A stretch of DNA of 13,375 nucleotides from Phascolarctobacterium sp. (GCA_019417125.1 DXVZ01000077.1:8701-22075); one strand, 5' to 3'. Shown: positions 1-7,689, counted from the first letter of the stretch. The notes: generated by a model from the sequence alone, not told the origin. Translations and numbers: made by a program.

Positions 1-271
1 CACGCTTGATTTAAGCGCTATTCCCGCAGTTAAAAAATTAAGCCACCTGCCGGTAATTGTAGACCCGAGCCACGCTGCCGGTTTATGGTGGATGGTTGAG
101 CCGATGGCGAAAGCTGCCGTTGCCGCCGGTGCTGACGGCCTTATCATAGAAGTGCACAATGACCCGGAACACGCTTTGTGCGACGGCGCTCAGTCGCTGA
201 AGCCGGAACGTTTTGCACGCTTGATGGGCGAGTTGAGCGGAATCGCCAAGATTGTCGGCAGAGAACTGTAA
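1..271 (+). CDS. aroF: 3-deoxy-7-phosphoheptulonate (DAHP) synthase, C-terminal part
   Basis: This is the last 89 codons or so of a gene that begins upstream of the window; the reading frame starts at base 2 and ends at TAA 269-271. The enzyme condenses phosphoenolpyruvate with erythrose-4-phosphate, the committed step of the shikimate pathway. The visible part contains VIVDPSHAAG, followed by GLIIEVHNDPEHALCDGAQS. These are typical of the C-terminal half of the KDO8P-synthase-like (type I beta) DAHP synthase family, where the His of DPSH and the EVH segment belong to the metal and substrate site. The N-terminus is missing, so I cannot say whether a regulatory ferredoxin-like or chorismate mutase domain is fused there. 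The gene is followed after 46 bp by tyrA on the same strand and heads the aromatic operon as far as seen. A KDO8P synthase is less likely given the aro context. Confidence 0.93.
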   Translation, partial: TLDLSAIPAVKKLSHLPVIVDPSHAAGLWWMVEPMAKAAVAAGADGLIIEVHNDPEHALCDGAQSLKPERFARLMGELSGIAKIVGREL

Positions 272-317
272 AATGCAGTATAATTGGTAGTATGGCAGGA
301 TAGAAGGAGTGACTTTA

Positions 318-1190
318 GTGGACGCAGGCTTTTGCAGTAATTTGCAGGAACAATGCTTCGCTGTTATCGGTATGGGGCTGATTGGCGGGTCGTATGCCAA
401 GGCGCTGCGGCGCTTGGGCGTAAAAAGCATTGTTGGCGTAGATGTTGATAAAGCGGTTTTGCAGCAAGCACTGGCAGACGGCGTGATAGATGCAGCGTAC
501 GAAAAAGCGGACAGCTTTTTGGCGCAGACAGATGTTATTATTTGCTGCGTATATCCCAAAGCAGTTACAGATTTTTTACGGCAGGCGCAGATGTACATTA
601 AACGCGGCGCGCTGATAACGGACGTTGCCGGGCGCAAAGGCAGCCTGCCTTACGATGCGCAGCGGCTTGTTCCGGAGGGAACGGAATTTATTTCCGGGCA
701 CCCGATGGCTGGGCGACAGGGCAGCGGTTACATGATGTCGCAGGCAGAAATTTTTGACGGCGCTAACTACATCGTAGTACCGACTGCGGCTAACAGCCGC
801 GCAGCGGTGGAATGGCTGAAAAGCTTTGCGCTGGCGCTGGGTTGTGCGCATGTGGAAGAAATAGCGCCGGAGGAGCACGACAAAATCATTGCCTACACCA
901 GCAATTTGCCCCACGCTGCAGCAGCGGCGCTGATTAACAGCGACCGTTTCTGCGGTAAAAGCTGTTGGTTTATCGGCGGGGGCTTCCGCGATGTGACGCG
1001 CATTGCCGATATTAACGCCGTGCTGTGGAGCGATTTGTTTTTGGAAAACCGCGCCAATGTGTTGAGTGAGCTGGAGCATTTTAAAGAACAGATAGAACTT
1101 TTGCAAAGGCTGATTGGCGACAGCGACCGCGACGGGTTGCAGAGCTTTCTGCACCGGGCGGCGTGCCACAGGAAGGACATTGTTTTATGA
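318..1190 (+). CDS. tyrA: Prephenate dehydrogenase
   Basis: It oxidatively decarboxylates prephenate to 4-hydroxyphenylpyruvate, the tyrosine branch. I chose GTG 318 because AAGGAG at 304-309 sits 8 nt upstream; an in-frame GTG at 309 overlaps that site and is unlikely. The product is 290 aa. A Rossmann nucleotide site, GMGLIGGS, lies at about residues 18-25, with Asp42 at the end of the second strand suggesting NAD rather than NADP. Family motifs follow: GHPMAG (about 127-132), SNLPHAAAAAL (195-205, with the His expected to act in catalysis) and GGGFRDVTRIA (220-230). The length fits the catalytic and dimerisation domains only. No C-terminal ACT domain is present, so the tyrosine feedback control found in many Bacillota TyrA proteins is not evident. 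The stop codon overlaps the aroB start as ATGA. Confidence 0.95.
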   Translation: MDAGFCSNLQEQCFAVIGMGLIGGSYAKALRRLGVKSIVGVDVDKAVLQQALADGVIDAAYEKADSFLAQTDVIICCVYPKAVTDFLRQAQMYIKRGALITDVAGRKGSLPYDAQRLVPEGTEFISGHPMAGRQGSGYMMSQAEIFDGANYIVVPTAANSRAAVEWLKSFALALGCAHVEEIAPEEHDKIIAYTSNLPHAAAAALINSDRFCGKSCWFIGGGFRDVTRIADINAVLWSDLFLENRANVLSELEHFKEQIELLQRLIGDSDRDGLQSFLHRAACHRKDIVL

Positions 1191-2254
1191 GCATTATTAA
1201 AGTAAATTTAGGAGACAAATCCTATAATATAGAAATTTCCGCCGGCTTGCTTGACGCGGCAGGTGCAAAAATCCGCAGCATCAGCAAGGCACAGCGCGCG
1301 GCAATCATCAGCGACAGCAACGTGGACGTACTGTACGGCAAGCGCCTGCAAAAGGCGCTGGAGAGCAGCAATTTTGCAGTAACGCGCATAGTTTTCCCGG
1401 CTGGTGAAAAAAGCAAATGCCTGGCGGAGCTTGCCAAAATTTATGACCGGCTGGCAGAATCAGGCATTACGCGCAGCGACCTGGTTGTGGCGCTTGGCGG
1501 CGGCGTTACCGGCGACTTAGGCGGCTTGGCGGCGGCAACCTTTCTGCGCGGTGTGGACTATGTCCAGATACCAACTTCGCTCTTGGCGCAGATTGACAGC
1601 AGCGTCGGCGGCAAAGTGGCGGTTGATTTACCGGCAGGCAAAAATCTGGTCGGCAACTTTTATCAGCCCAAGCTGGTACTGATTGACACGGAGCTGTTAA
1701 AAACTTTGCCGGTGCGCTTTTTGCATGACGGGCTGGCGGAAGCCATTAAGTACGGCTGCATCCGCGACGAAGCGTTGTTTGAAAAAATCTATGCTATGCG
1801 CGATGATGATGACCTTTTGAAGAATATCGGCGGTATTGTGGAGCGCTGCTGCGCGATTAAGGCGGAGATTGTAGAGCATGACGAGTTTGATACCGGTGAG
1901 CGCATGGTGCTGAACTTTGGGCATACCATCGGACACGCAATAGAAAAATGCTGCGGCTTTACTGATTTTACTCACGGCGAGGCTGTCGGCATCGGCATGG
2001 CGCTGCTTACCAAACAAACGGAGCGGCTGGGGCTGACGGAACCCGGCGCCGCCGCAAAAATTATTGACGTGCTGCAAAAGTACAATTTGCCGGTTGATGC
2101 AGATTACGCGGACGCAGAACTTTTGCAGGCAGTAGGCATGGATAAAAAGAAAAGCGGCAGCAGCATTACGCTGATTATTTTAAAGAAAATCGGCGTAAGT
2201 TTTTTGCAGAAAACAAGCTTGCAGGATTTGCCGCAATATATTAAACGGAGTTAA
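1187..2254 (+). CDS. aroB: 3-dehydroquinate synthase
   Basis: It converts DAHP to 3-dehydroquinate using NAD and a divalent metal, the second shikimate step. ATG 1187 is chosen over an upstream in-frame GTG at 1163: AGGAAGGA (1170-1177) is well spaced for it, and it forms the ATGA overlap with tyrA. The product is 355 aa, normal for the family. The NAD-binding glycine-rich stretch is GGGVTGDLGG at about 104-113. PTSLLAQIDSSVGGK (129-143) and GKNLVGNFYQP (151-161) are signature blocks. The predicted metal ligands are Glu185 (in GLAEAIKYG), His246 (in NFGHTIGH) and His263 (in FTHGEAVGIGM), matching the spacing known for the enzyme. aroA follows after 2 nt. Nothing in the protein looks unusual. 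Confidence 0.97.
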   Translation: MSIIKVNLGDKSYNIEISAGLLDAAGAKIRSISKAQRAAIISDSNVDVLYGKRLQKALESSNFAVTRIVFPAGEKSKCLAELAKIYDRLAESGITRSDLVVALGGGVTGDLGGLAAATFLRGVDYVQIPTSLLAQIDSSVGGKVAVDLPAGKNLVGNFYQPKLVLIDTELLKTLPVRFLHDGLAEAIKYGCIRDEALFEKIYAMRDDDDLLKNIGGIVERCCAIKAEIVEHDEFDTGERMVLNFGHTIGHAIEKCCGFTDFTHGEAVGIGMALLTKQTERLGLTEPGAAAKIIDVLQKYNLPVDADYADAELLQAVGMDKKKSGSSITLIILKKIGVSFLQKTSLQDLPQYIKRS

Positions 2255-2256
2255 CA

Positions 2257-3552
2257 ATGGCAACAGTTAAAATTAGCCCAAGCGCGCTGGCAGGAGCGGT
2301 GAACGTACCGTCCTCCAAAAGCATGGGGCACCGCGAAATTATTTGCGCGGCGCTGGCACAGGGTATAAGTATAATAGATAATATCAGCATGAGCGACGAT
2401 ATAAGGGCGACGCTGCGCTGTTTAAATGCGCTTGGCGTTAAGTCGGAATTGACAGCAGGCAAATTTAAAGGCCGCAGCGCCGTAAAAATTTACGGTACGG
2501 GTACTGTTCAAGCTACCGGAGCGGTATGTGACTGCGGCGAATCGGGCTCGACCCTGCGGTTTTTGCTGCCGCTGGGGGCGCTGTGCGGCGCTCCTGTTAC
2601 TTTTAGCGGTGCAGGGCGTTTGGGCGAGCGGCCGATGAAGCCGTACTACGATATTTTTGATGCGCAGGGCGTTAAGTACGCACCGGCGCAGGGCTTGCCG
2701 GTAACGGTAAATGGCAGGCTGCACAGCGGCAAGTTTACGCTGCCAGGCAACGTCAGTTCACAATTTATCAGCGGGCTTTTGTTTGCACTGCCGCTGCTGG
2801 ACGGCGATTCTGAAATTATTATCACCACGCCGCTTGAATCGCAGAGTTATGTGGATTTAACGCTGGCGGCGCTTGCCAAATACGGCATAAAAGTGCAAAA
2901 CAATAATTGCCAAAATTTTATAGTGACTGGCAAACAGCAGTACCAAAGCGGCAATGCCGATGTGGAGGGCGATTGGTCGCAAGCGGCGTTTTGGCTTGTA
3001 GCAGGCTGCCTTAACGGCAAAATTACCTGCGGCGGCGCAGATGTAAATTCGCTGCAGGGCGACAGGGTGGTTAAGGATATTTTAACGGCAATGGGCGGCA
3101 GAATATTTGCAGCGGACGGTGGATTGCAGGCGGAAACCAGCAGTTTGCAGGCAGCCGTTATCGACGCTGCGGACTGCCCAGACATTATTCCCGTGCTGAC
3201 TGTGGCGGCTGCTGTGGCACAGGGTACAACAAAAATTATTAACGCCGGGCGTTTGCGCATTAAGGAATGCGACCGCCTGCATGCGATTGCCGCAGAGCTG
3301 AATAAGTTGGGTGCAGACGTTGTTGAGGAAGCGGAAAGCCTTACTGTACACGGTAAGCCGCAGGGGCTGTGCGGCGGCAGGGTATCGGCATGGAACGACC
3401 ACCGCATTGCCATGAGCATGGCGGTGGCAAGCCTTGTGTGCCGCGAGCCAGTTATTATTGATGGCTGCGAAAGCGTAAAAAAATCATACCCTGCTTTTTG
3501 GCAGGACTTTGCGCTGCTGGGAGGCAGGTTTAAGCAGGGAGAAAATTTATGA
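2257..3552 (+). CDS. aroA: 3-phosphoshikimate 1-carboxyvinyltransferase (EPSP synthase)
   Basis: It transfers the enolpyruvyl group from PEP to shikimate-3-phosphate, the sixth shikimate step. The product is 431 aa, starting at ATG 2257 with CGGAG 6 nt upstream. Recognisable sites are PSSKSMGHR (Lys21), GESGSTLR (94-101, the PEP/glyphosate loop), GERPMKPYYD (124-132), SSQFISGLL (167-175, shikimate-phosphate site), Asp309 in DCPDIIP, Glu337 in IKECDRL, NDHRIAM (380-386) and KKSYPAFW (408-415). All expected catalytic residues are there. The 94-101 loop reads G-E-S-G-S-T-L-R where the E. coli enzyme has G-N-A-G-T-A-M-R. The key glycine is kept, but the proline after the arginine is replaced by Phe102. 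The stop overlaps the aroC start (ATGA), which suggests coupled translation. Confidence 0.97.
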   Translation: MATVKISPSALAGAVNVPSSKSMGHREIICAALAQGISIIDNISMSDDIRATLRCLNALGVKSELTAGKFKGRSAVKIYGTGTVQATGAVCDCGESGSTLRFLLPLGALCGAPVTFSGAGRLGERPMKPYYDIFDAQGVKYAPAQGLPVTVNGRLHSGKFTLPGNVSSQFISGLLFALPLLDGDSEIIITTPLESQSYVDLTLAALAKYGIKVQNNNCQNFIVTGKQQYQSGNADVEGDWSQAAFWLVAGCLNGKITCGGADVNSLQGDRVVKDILTAMGGRIFAADGGLQAETSSLQAAVIDAADCPDIIPVLTVAAAVAQGTTKIINAGRLRIKECDRLHAIAAELNKLGADVVEEAESLTVHGKPQGLCGGRVSAWNDHRIAMSMAVASLVCREPVIIDGCESVKKSYPAFWQDFALLGGRFKQGENL

Positions 3553-4634
3553 CGGCGACATTTGGTGAAAAAATAAAATTTACTATTTTCGGTGAATCGC
3601 ACGGTTTGGCGATTGGCTGCGTTATTGACGGGCTGCCTCCGGGAACAGAGCTGAACCTTGAAGCCGTAAAAGCGGAAATGCAGCGGCGTGCGCCTGGTAA
3701 AAGCAGGCTGGCGACGGCGCGGCAGGAAAAGGACGCCTTTGTTATTCAAAGCGGCTTTTTTGAAGGCAGGGCAACGGGAACGCCTATGTGCGTGCTGATA
3801 CCCAACAGTGACCAGCATAGCGGCGATTACAGCAAACTGCAAAACGTAGTGCGCCCCGGCCACGCCGATTACAGCGGCAAGGTTAAATACCACGGTTTTA
3901 ACGATTACCGCGGCGGCGGGCATTTTTCCGGGCGTTTGACGGCGCCGCTGGTGTTTATGGGCGCGGTTGCCAAGCAGATTTTGGCAAAGCGCGGCGTCAG
4001 CATTGGTGCGCATATTGCCGCAGTGGCGGGCGTTAAAGATAAACCATTTAATCCGCTGGGCGAAAGAGCGGAGCTTTTTACGGAGCTGGTGCAGAAAGCC
4101 TTTCCTGTGCTTGACGACGCTGCCGGTGAAGCCATGCAGCAGAAAATTTTAACCGCTAAAGCGGAGTGTGATTCTGTCGGCGGTGTAATTGAGTGCATGG
4201 CAATAAACATGCCTGCCGGTGTAGGCAGCCCTTTTTTCGATTCGCTGGAAAGCCGACTGGCGCACGCTTTGTTCAGTGTACCGGCGGTAAAGGGCATTGA
4301 GTTTGGCAAGGGTTTTGCGCTGACAGAAATGCATGGCAGCGAAGCTAACGACCAAATGCACTATGAGGACGGCAAGGTAAAAACGTACACCAATAACAAC
4401 GGCGGCATTACCGGCGGCATTACAAATGGTATGCCGGTGCTGCTGCGCGTGGCAATAAAACCGACGCCCAGCATTGCCAAGGCGCAGAAAACGGTAGATT
4501 TAAGCACCAAAACCGATACGGAACTGGCAATTGCCGGGCGTCACGACCCGTGCATTGTGCAGCGCGCCGTACCAGTGATAGAAGGCGTAACCGCATGGGT
4601 GCTTTTGGATATGCTGTTGGCAGGAGAGAATTAA
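3549..4634 (+). CDS. aroC: Chorismate synthase
   Basis: This enzyme performs the trans-1,4-elimination of phosphate from EPSP to give chorismate, the last common step; the family needs reduced FMN. The product is 361 aa, the usual length. ATG 3549 overlaps the aroA stop and follows a GGGAG ribosome site. Signature motifs are FGESHG (14-19), RRAPGKSRLATARQEKD (46-62), RPGHADYSG (102-110), RGGGHFSGRLTA (121-132) and, near the C-terminus, GRHDPCIVQRAVPVIEG (330-346). The two conserved catalytic histidines correspond to His18 and His105. No flavin reductase domain is fused, so reduced FMN must come from elsewhere in the cell. pheA starts 1 nt after the stop. Confidence 0.98.
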   Translation: MTATFGEKIKFTIFGESHGLAIGCVIDGLPPGTELNLEAVKAEMQRRAPGKSRLATARQEKDAFVIQSGFFEGRATGTPMCVLIPNSDQHSGDYSKLQNVVRPGHADYSGKVKYHGFNDYRGGGHFSGRLTAPLVFMGAVAKQILAKRGVSIGAHIAAVAGVKDKPFNPLGERAELFTELVQKAFPVLDDAAGEAMQQKILTAKAECDSVGGVIECMAINMPAGVGSPFFDSLESRLAHALFSVPAVKGIEFGKGFALTEMHGSEANDQMHYEDGKVKTYTNNNGGITGGITNGMPVLLRVAIKPTPSIAKAQKTVDLSTKTDTELAIAGRHDPCIVQRAVPVIEGVTAWVLLDMLLAGEN

Positions 4635-4635
4635 C

Positions 4636-5769
4636 ATGACAGAAAAACTTGATTTGGAGGCCATCCGCCGTGAAATCGACGAAGCCGACAACAATTTAAT
4701 AAATGCTTTTGAGCGCCGCTTGCAGGCGGTGCTGAAAGTTGCTGAATACAAACGCCGAAACAACCTGCCGGTGCGCGACAGGGCGAGAGAGCTAAAAGTT
4801 ATCGAAAAGGCTGAGGGCAGGCTGCGCAACAAAAATTACGCCCCGGCGGCGGCAGAGCTGATGGAAAAAATTATGTCCATCGCCCGCCAGCTGGAAGAAC
4901 AGGAAATGACGGCCGCACCAGAACCCGAACAAGAACTGATGGAAGTAGGCTGCTTTGGCGTGGAAGGCTCATACAGCCACAAAGCGATGGAGGAATATTT
5001 TGCCGGTGAAAAAATCAGCAGGCATTATTATTCCGTGTTTGAGGATGTTGTAAAAGCAGTTAAAAACGGTGAAATCCGCTACGGCGTACTTCCAGTTGAA
5101 AATTCTTCTACCGGCGGCATTACGGAGGTTTACGACCTTTTGCGCCATTATGACTGCCATATCGTCGGCGAAAAGTGCGTTAAAATTGAACATAACCTTA
5201 TGGCGCTGCCAGGCGCTGTGCTCAGCGGCATTACGGAGGTATACTCCCACCCGCAGGGCTTTGCCCAGTGCAAAGATTTTTTTGCGGAATACCCGCAGAT
5301 GAAGCTGGTGCCTTATTACAGCACATCCAAAAGTGCGGAAGCGGTTAAGGCAAGCGGCAACCTGCACCTGGCGGCGGTTGCCGGCAAACAGGCGGCAGAT
5401 TTGTACGGTTTGCAGATTTTGGCGGCGAACATCAATTATAACGGCAATAACACCACTCGCTTTATCGTTATCGCCAACGAGGCGGAGCAGAACGCCGACG
5501 CCGATAAGATAACGCTGGTAATTGCCGTTAAACATCAGCCGGGTTCGCTGTACCGTGTGCTGGGTTATTTTTACCACAGCGGGCTGAACCTTACCAATTT
5601 GGAATCGCGCCCGATTGAGGGAAAATCGTGGGAGTATTTCTTCCACATTGATTTGATGGGTAATTTAGCGGACACCAATGTGCAGGAAACCGTGCGTATG
5701 CTGCGCGAAAACTGCGCTTATTTTAAAATTTTGGGCAACTACCGCAGCGATATGAAGCAGGAGAGATAA
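4636..5769 (+). CDS. pheA: Bifunctional chorismate mutase / prephenate dehydratase (P-protein)
   Basis: It rearranges chorismate to prephenate and then dehydrates and decarboxylates that to phenylpyruvate for phenylalanine. ATG 4636 follows AGGAGA (4622-4627); the product is 377 aa. Domain 1 (about 5-90) is an all-helical AroQ-type mutase with Arg11, Arg28, Lys39, Asp48, Arg51 and Glu52 in the same numbering as the E. coli P-protein. The position matching E. coli Gln88 appears to be Glu87, and Ser84 appears to be Ala83. Domain 2 (about 104-280) is prephenate dehydratase: GCFGVEGSYSH, LPVENSSTGGI, SHPQGFAQC and the TRF motif (274-276). Domain 3 (about 292-370) is an ACT domain with GSLYRVL and ESRP (323-326), the usual phenylalanine-binding elements. 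Feedback inhibition by phenylalanine is therefore likely. aroE follows after 2 nt. Confidence 0.96.
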   Translation: MTEKLDLEAIRREIDEADNNLINAFERRLQAVLKVAEYKRRNNLPVRDRARELKVIEKAEGRLRNKNYAPAAAELMEKIMSIARQLEEQEMTAAPEPEQELMEVGCFGVEGSYSHKAMEEYFAGEKISRHYYSVFEDVVKAVKNGEIRYGVLPVENSSTGGITEVYDLLRHYDCHIVGEKCVKIEHNLMALPGAVLSGITEVYSHPQGFAQCKDFFAEYPQMKLVPYYSTSKSAEAVKASGNLHLAAVAGKQAADLYGLQILAANINYNGNNTTRFIVIANEAEQNADADKITLVIAVKHQPGSLYRVLGYFYHSGLNLTNLESRPIEGKSWEYFFHIDLMGNLADTNVQETVRMLRENCAYFKILGNYRSDMKQER

Positions 5770-5771
5770 TT

Positions 5772-6593
5772 ATGCAGCATTTTGGTTTGTTGGGGGCAAA
5801 GCTGGGGCACAGCCTGTCACCGCAGATTCACCAGATGATTTTTGAAGAATTGGGCATACAGGCAGATTACAAGCTGATAGAACTCCCGGCAGAAGCGTTA
5901 AAAACAGAGCTGCCGGTGCTGGCGCAAAGCTATACCGGTGTTAATGTAACCATACCGCACAAAATAGAAGTTATGCCATATCTTGATAAGGTTGCTGGTG
6001 AAGCGGCGGCTATCAGCGCGGTAAACACCATCGGTTTTAAAAACGGCGCTAGCTGCGGCTATAATACCGACTGGCTGGGCTTTGGCATGATGCTGGAATA
6101 TTACGGCATAGAAGCGAGCGGTAAAAAAGCGGCGGTGTTGGGCATCGGCGGTGCTTCGCGCGCGGTGGTGCAGTATCTTGCCAAACGTGGAGCCGCGGAA
6201 ATTTTGCTGGTATCGCGCAATCCGCAGGACATACCGGCAGAAGTTCTAAAAATTTGCGGCGGCATAAAAACGCGCTGCCTTAACTATGCGGAGCTTGCCG
6301 CGGAAAGCGGCGATATTATTATTAACTGTACGCCGGTGGGGATGTACCCAAAAACAGGGGTCAGCGCCGTTGGTGCGGAGGTAATACAAAATTTTGCTGC
6401 GGCTGTGGATTTAATTTATAACCCTGCCGAAACTGAGTTTTTACGCCTGGCGCGCAGTGCAGGCAAACAAGCCGTTAACGGGCTGCTAATGCTGGCGGCG
6501 CAGGCGGTGGCTGCGCAGGAAATTTGGCAGGAACGTACACTGGGCACGGATTTGGCGGTAAAAATTATGCAAAGGCTGGAAGCAAAAGCATGA
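5772..6593 (+). CDS. aroE: Shikimate dehydrogenase
   Basis: It reduces 3-dehydroshikimate to shikimate, the fourth pathway step. The product is 273 aa, starting at ATG 5772 with AGGAGAG just upstream. The shikimate site is visible as GHSLSP (Ser14, Ser16), NVTIPHK (58-64, catalytic Lys64), AVNTI (83-87) and GYNTDWLGF (catalytic Asp100). The nucleotide site is GIGGASRA (124-131), followed by VSRNP (147-151). Many AroE proteins have an N-R-T stretch at this point to bind the NADP phosphate; here it is S-R-N, so an arginine for NADP is kept but the motif is not canonical. NCTPVGM (185-191) is another family block. The paralogue YdiB (quinate/shikimate dehydrogenase) is less likely inside a biosynthetic operon. 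The stop overlaps the aroK start as ATGA. Confidence 0.95.
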   Translation: MQHFGLLGAKLGHSLSPQIHQMIFEELGIQADYKLIELPAEALKTELPVLAQSYTGVNVTIPHKIEVMPYLDKVAGEAAAISAVNTIGFKNGASCGYNTDWLGFGMMLEYYGIEASGKKAAVLGIGGASRAVVQYLAKRGAAEILLVSRNPQDIPAEVLKICGGIKTRCLNYAELAAESGDIIINCTPVGMYPKTGVSAVGAEVIQNFAAAVDLIYNPAETEFLRLARSAGKQAVNGLLMLAAQAVAAQEIWQERTLGTDLAVKIMQRLEAKA

Positions 6594-7090
6594 AAAATAT
6601 AATCTTAATCGGTATGCCGGGCAGCGGCAAAACAACTTTTGGCAAGCTGCTTGCGCAAGCGCTGGGTGCGCCTTTTTATGACGCCGATGATATTTTGGAA
6701 GCTCGCGAGCCGTATACTATTAAAGAATTTTTTGAGCAGGGAGAAGATGTGTTCCGCGCAGCGGAACAGCGCACGGCAGAGTTTTTGTCGCAGCAAACCG
6801 GCTGTGTTATCGCTGCGGGCGGCGGTGTGGTAAAGCGCGCGTCAAGCATGGCTGCTTACGCAAAAACAGGCTGCATAGTTTTTATTGACCGTGCGCCGGA
6901 AGCCATTGTTGGCGACGTGGAAATAAAAACGCGCCCGCTTTTGGCGGCAGGTACGCAGCGCGTGTTTGAGCTTTATAACGAGCGCATTGCGCTGTACCAA
7001 AAATATGCTGCGTATACAGTTAAAAATAACGGCAGTGTGCAGGACGTATTAAAAAAGCTGCTGCAAATTGCCAGGGAGATGGAAAAATGA
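6590..7090 (+). CDS. aroK: Shikimate kinase
   Basis: It phosphorylates shikimate at the 3-hydroxyl with ATP, the fifth step. ATG 6590 overlaps the aroE stop by four bases; an in-frame start further upstream inside aroE is rejected because the P-loop normally lies within the first dozen residues. The product is 166 aa, the usual size for this small P-loop kinase. Visible sites are the Walker A loop GMPGSGKT (8-15), DADD (31-34, shikimate and magnesium contacts), VFRAAEQ (Arg56 for shikimate), AAGGGVV (75-81) and the LID arginine in TRPLL (114-118). The ribosome site is weak (an AAAGG about 14 nt upstream), consistent with reinitiation coupled to aroE translation. Its own stop overlaps the aroQ start. 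Confidence 0.95.
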   Translation: MKNIILIGMPGSGKTTFGKLLAQALGAPFYDADDILEAREPYTIKEFFEQGEDVFRAAEQRTAEFLSQQTGCVIAAGGGVVKRASSMAAYAKTGCIVFIDRAPEAIVGDVEIKTRPLLAAGTQRVFELYNERIALYQKYAAYTVKNNGSVQDVLKKLLQIAREMEK

Positions 7091-7530
7091 AAAATATTTT
7101 GGTAATTAACGGGCCCAATATCAATTTGCTGGGAATCCGTGAAAAAAATGTTTACGGAGCGCAGGATTACGCCGATTTGTGTGCGTTTATTTTGCAGCAG
7201 GCAGAAAAAATCGGCGTTAACGTTAAAATCTGCCAAAGCAACTACGAGGGCGAAATAGTGGGCTTTATCCAGGACGCTTATGGCAAATATGACGGCATCG
7301 TTATTAATCCTGCGGCGTATACTCATTACAGCGTGGCGATTTTGGACGCGCTGAAAGGCGTGGCGCTGCCTGCCGTTGAAGTGCACTTAAGCAATGTGCA
7401 CGCGCGCGAGGAATTCCGCCATAAATCGGTAACTGCGCCTGCTTGCCTGGGGCAAATTTGCGGGCTTGGGTTTATGGGCTACGCGCTTGCCCTGCGCGCA
7501 TTAGCGGCGCTGCCAGATAAACAGGATTGA
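7087..7530 (+). CDS. aroQ: 3-dehydroquinate dehydratase, type II
   Basis: It dehydrates 3-dehydroquinate to 3-dehydroshikimate, the third step. The product is 147 aa, typical of the small dodecameric type II enzyme and unrelated to the type I AroD fold. ATG 7087 overlaps the aroK stop (ATGA), with AGGGAG (7073-7078) 8 nt upstream. Motifs are VINGPNINLLGIRE (6-19, Arg18), the catalytic Tyr23 in NVYG, CQSNYEGE (49-56), INPAAYTHYS (73-82, Asn75 and His80) and EVHLSNVHAREEFR (98-111, catalytic His100 and substrate-binding Arg). It is the last gene of the operon and is followed by a terminator hairpin. Confidence 0.96.
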   Translation: MKNILVINGPNINLLGIREKNVYGAQDYADLCAFILQQAEKIGVNVKICQSNYEGEIVGFIQDAYGKYDGIVINPAAYTHYSVAILDALKGVALPAVEVHLSNVHAREEFRHKSVTAPACLGQICGLGFMGYALALRALAALPDKQD

Positions 7531-7593
7531 TTTCAACCGCCGCAGTTTTTGCCTATATCTTCAACAGCACAGCACCATGCTTCGTGCTTACAG

Positions 7594-7633
7594 AAAAACG
7601 CATTGTATCGTTATGGATATAATGCGTTTTTTT
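7594..7633 (+). terminator. Intrinsic terminator of the aro operon
   Basis: The left arm AAAAACGCATT (7594-7604) pairs with AATGCGTTTTT (7621-7631), and the T-run continues to 7633. The loop is about 16 nt and may pair further. It lies 64 bp after the aroQ stop and before rmuC, so it should end the aromatic operon transcript. A small extra hairpin (AGCAC 7571-7575 with GTGCT 7584-7588) lies just upstream. The rest of 7531-7725 holds no gene. Confidence 0.75.
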
Positions 7634-7689
7634 AGTTAGCAAAATTTTTATCAAAATAAAATAAACTGGCGCGCCGGATTAAAATAGTG

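Noticed and set aside
576..1169. Open frame of about 197 codons on the - strand inside tyrA
   Set aside because: It is a shadow of the tyrA coding frame with no domain-like content.
2847..4013. Long open frame of about 388 codons on the - strand across the aroA/aroC junction
   Set aside because: It is antisense to two well-supported genes; its protein is rich in Ser, Pro, Ala and Arg with no recognisable domain, and no ribosome site is evident. It is a compositional shadow.
4969..5646. Open frame of about 225 codons on the - strand inside pheA
   Set aside because: It is fully antisense to the dehydratase and ACT domains, whose motifs are intact; there is no own promoter or ribosome site.
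6524..6589. Upstream extension of shikimate kinase into aroE
   Set aside because: It would put 22 extra residues before the P-loop; ATG 6590 gives normal family length and the same ATGA overlap pattern as other junctions.
7531..7593. Small RNA or riboswitch between aroQ and rmuC
   Set aside because: Only a 5-bp stem (7571-7588) is visible before the terminator, with no conserved leader-like structure; it is better read as part of the operon 3' end.
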